Below are positions 63,069 to 64,000 of a stretch of DNA of 64,000 bases, piece by piece. The notes under the pieces are model-generated. The model saw only the letters and a list, made by a program, of their open reading frames with translations, made no database searches and had not been told where the DNA came from. This stretch comes from UBA10649 sp963793105 (GTDB lineage: Bacteria; Actinomycetota; Actinomycetes; S36-B12): positions 868,001-932,000 of the forward strand of contig CAWBZB010000004.1 in NCBI GenBank assembly GCA_963793105.1, given 5' to 3'. Position 1 is the first letter of the stretch; each line of letters opens with the position of its first letter. Position numbers and translations under genes: made by a program.

Positions 63069-64000
63069 GCTGCTGCGGATGCCCGAGGTGGCTGCGGGCG
63101 CGACCCATGCGGTCCTGTCCAGTTGGACCGTCCCCGAGGGCGAGGGCTACACCGCGTCGACGGTCATCGCCATCATCGAGACCGACAAGGCCATCGTCGA
63201 CTACGAGGCCGAGGCCGACGGCGTGATCCTGCTCCGGCTGGCCGCCGAGGGCGCCGAGATCGCCATCGGCGATCCGATCGCGCTCATCGCGGCGCCCGGC
63301 GAGACGGTGGACGACGTCGATGCCGCGCTCGCAGCACTCGGCGGTGCGGCCGCGCCCGAGGCGACCCCGCCGGCCGGGGCACCTGCATCCCCCGCTGCCG
63401 TTCCCGCCGCAGCGCCCGTCGCACCGCCGGTCGCGGCTGCTCCACCCGCTGTTGCCTCCGACGTGGCCGCTGGTACGACTCGCCTGTTCGCGAGCCCACT
63501 GGCGCGCAGGCTCGCCAAGGAGCGCGGCATCGACCTCACGACGATCCGCGGCACGGGTCCCAACGGACGGATCCGCCGCCGCGACCTCGACCAGGCCCCC
63601 ACCGCGCCTGCGCCCGTCGCCGCACCCCTTGCGGCAGCGCCACCGGCCTCGGCCGGTTTCACCGATGTACCGCACTCCCGGCTTCGTCGGGCCATCGCCG
63701 CCCGTCTCACCCAGAGCGTCACCACGGCCCCGCACTTCTACCTGCGCGGCAGTGCTCGGGTGGACCGCCTCATGGCGCTGCGCGCGGAACTCAATGCCGG
63801 CGAGGACGTGCGGGTGTCCGTGAACGACCTGGTGATCAAGGCGGTCGCGGGCGCGCACACACGCGTCCCCGCCGCCAACGTCATCTGGACCGATGATGCG
63901 ATCCGCATGTTCGACGCTGTGGACATCGCAGTCGCGATCGCCACGGACACCGGGCTCGTGACGCCGGTGCTGCGCGGGGTGGACTCCCTCACGATCACCC
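63061..64000 (+). CDS. Dihydrolipoyl acyltransferase E2 (cut by window edge)
   Basis: About 313 residues before the window ends. The N-terminal lipoyl domain carries Lys43 in IETDKAIVDYEAEADG. A long Ala/Pro linker (about 95-135) leads to a peripheral-subunit-binding domain (ASPLARRLAKERGIDLTTIRGTGPNGRIRRRDL). A second Ala/Pro linker precedes the catalytic acyltransferase domain (PHSRLRRAIAARLTQSVTTAPHFYLRG). The catalytic HxxxD lies beyond the window. Forms a complex with the adjoining E1; E3 is not seen. Confidence 0.92.
   Translation, partial: MPELLRMPEVAAGATHAVLSSWTVPEGEGYTASTVIAIIETDKAIVDYEAEADGVILLRLAAEGAEIAIGDPIALIAAPGETVDDVDAALAALGGAAAPEATPPAGAPASPAAVPAAAPVAPPVAAAPPAVASDVAAGTTRLFASPLARRLAKERGIDLTTIRGTGPNGRIRRRDLDQAPTAPAPVAAPLAAAPPASAGFTDVPHSRLRRAIAARLTQSVTTAPHFYLRGSARVDRLMALRAELNAGEDVRVSVNDLVIKAVAGAHTRVPAANVIWTDDAIRMFDAVDIAVAIATDTGLVTPVLRGVDSLTIT

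Overview
This 64 kb window comes from a high-GC actinobacterial chromosome. The third-codon positions are overwhelmingly G or C, starts are often GTG or TTG, and there is a typical actinobacterial sdhCDAB operon, a monomer-type NADP isocitrate dehydrogenase, a PspC/LiaF-like envelope-stress module and a DUF3017 gene. Overall gene content fits Propionibacteriales, family Nocardioidaceae (Nocardioides or Aeromicrobium-like); that placement is inference. I saw no rRNA, tRNA, CRISPR array, insertion sequence or phage gene, and no gene-free stretch longer than 300 bases (the longest gap is 56471-56705, 235 bases).

Layout. 1-7.9 kb: a nucleoside scavenging operon on the minus strand (BMP-type lipoprotein, ABC ATPase, two permeases, cytidine deaminase, thymidine phosphorylase), with a nucleoside hydrolase and a secreted serine hydrolase upstream. 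9.5-13 kb: a LuxR-type response regulator and a PspC-containing sensor kinase, divergent from a PspC/LiaF-like membrane protein. 13-18.2 kb: a stand-alone methylmalonyl-CoA mutase-type large subunit divergent from sdhCDAB. 18.3-26.1 kb: an ABC-2 exporter, a succinate-semialdehyde-type dehydrogenase, a D,D-carboxypeptidase, a 2'-5' RNA ligase-like protein, trpS and a CNNM/CorC protein. 26.2-32.3 kb: icd, mdh, a PLP decarboxylase, scoAB, a GyrI-like protein and DUF3017.

32.3-64 kb is a large catabolic region, mostly on the minus strand. It holds a sugar-type ABC importer with a fused ATPase-permease; butanediol-type and other zinc alcohol dehydrogenases; SDRs including a progesterone 5-beta-reductase/iridoid synthase-type enzyme; a 3-hydroxyisobutyrate dehydrogenase family protein; an acyl-CoA synthetase; two xylose-isomerase-like TIM barrels (one EboE-like); cupins; folD; and regulators of XRE-cupin and GntR-FCD type. 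The most striking pattern is a duplicated module: a creatinase/prolidase-fold (M24) protein, a VOC protein and a TPP-dependent E1 component occur together at 35.0-39.0 kb and again at 56.7-63.1 kb. Both M24 copies carry the same Asp-to-Cys change at a canonical metal-ligand position. A plausible but unproven reading is import of a ring, polyol or glycoside-like compound, oxidation by the dehydrogenases, hydrolysis or cleavage by the M24/VOC pair, and oxidative decarboxylation or acyloin cleavage by E1/E2 to acyl-CoA that enters the TCA cycle.

Sequence quality matters here. At least eight genes, including the normally essential sdhB, are interrupted by small indels. Most are restored exactly by removing one base, and every downstream part is otherwise intact. 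This points to insertion-type sequencing errors rather than gene decay. Those genes are annotated as full-length CDS spans with the suspected position given.
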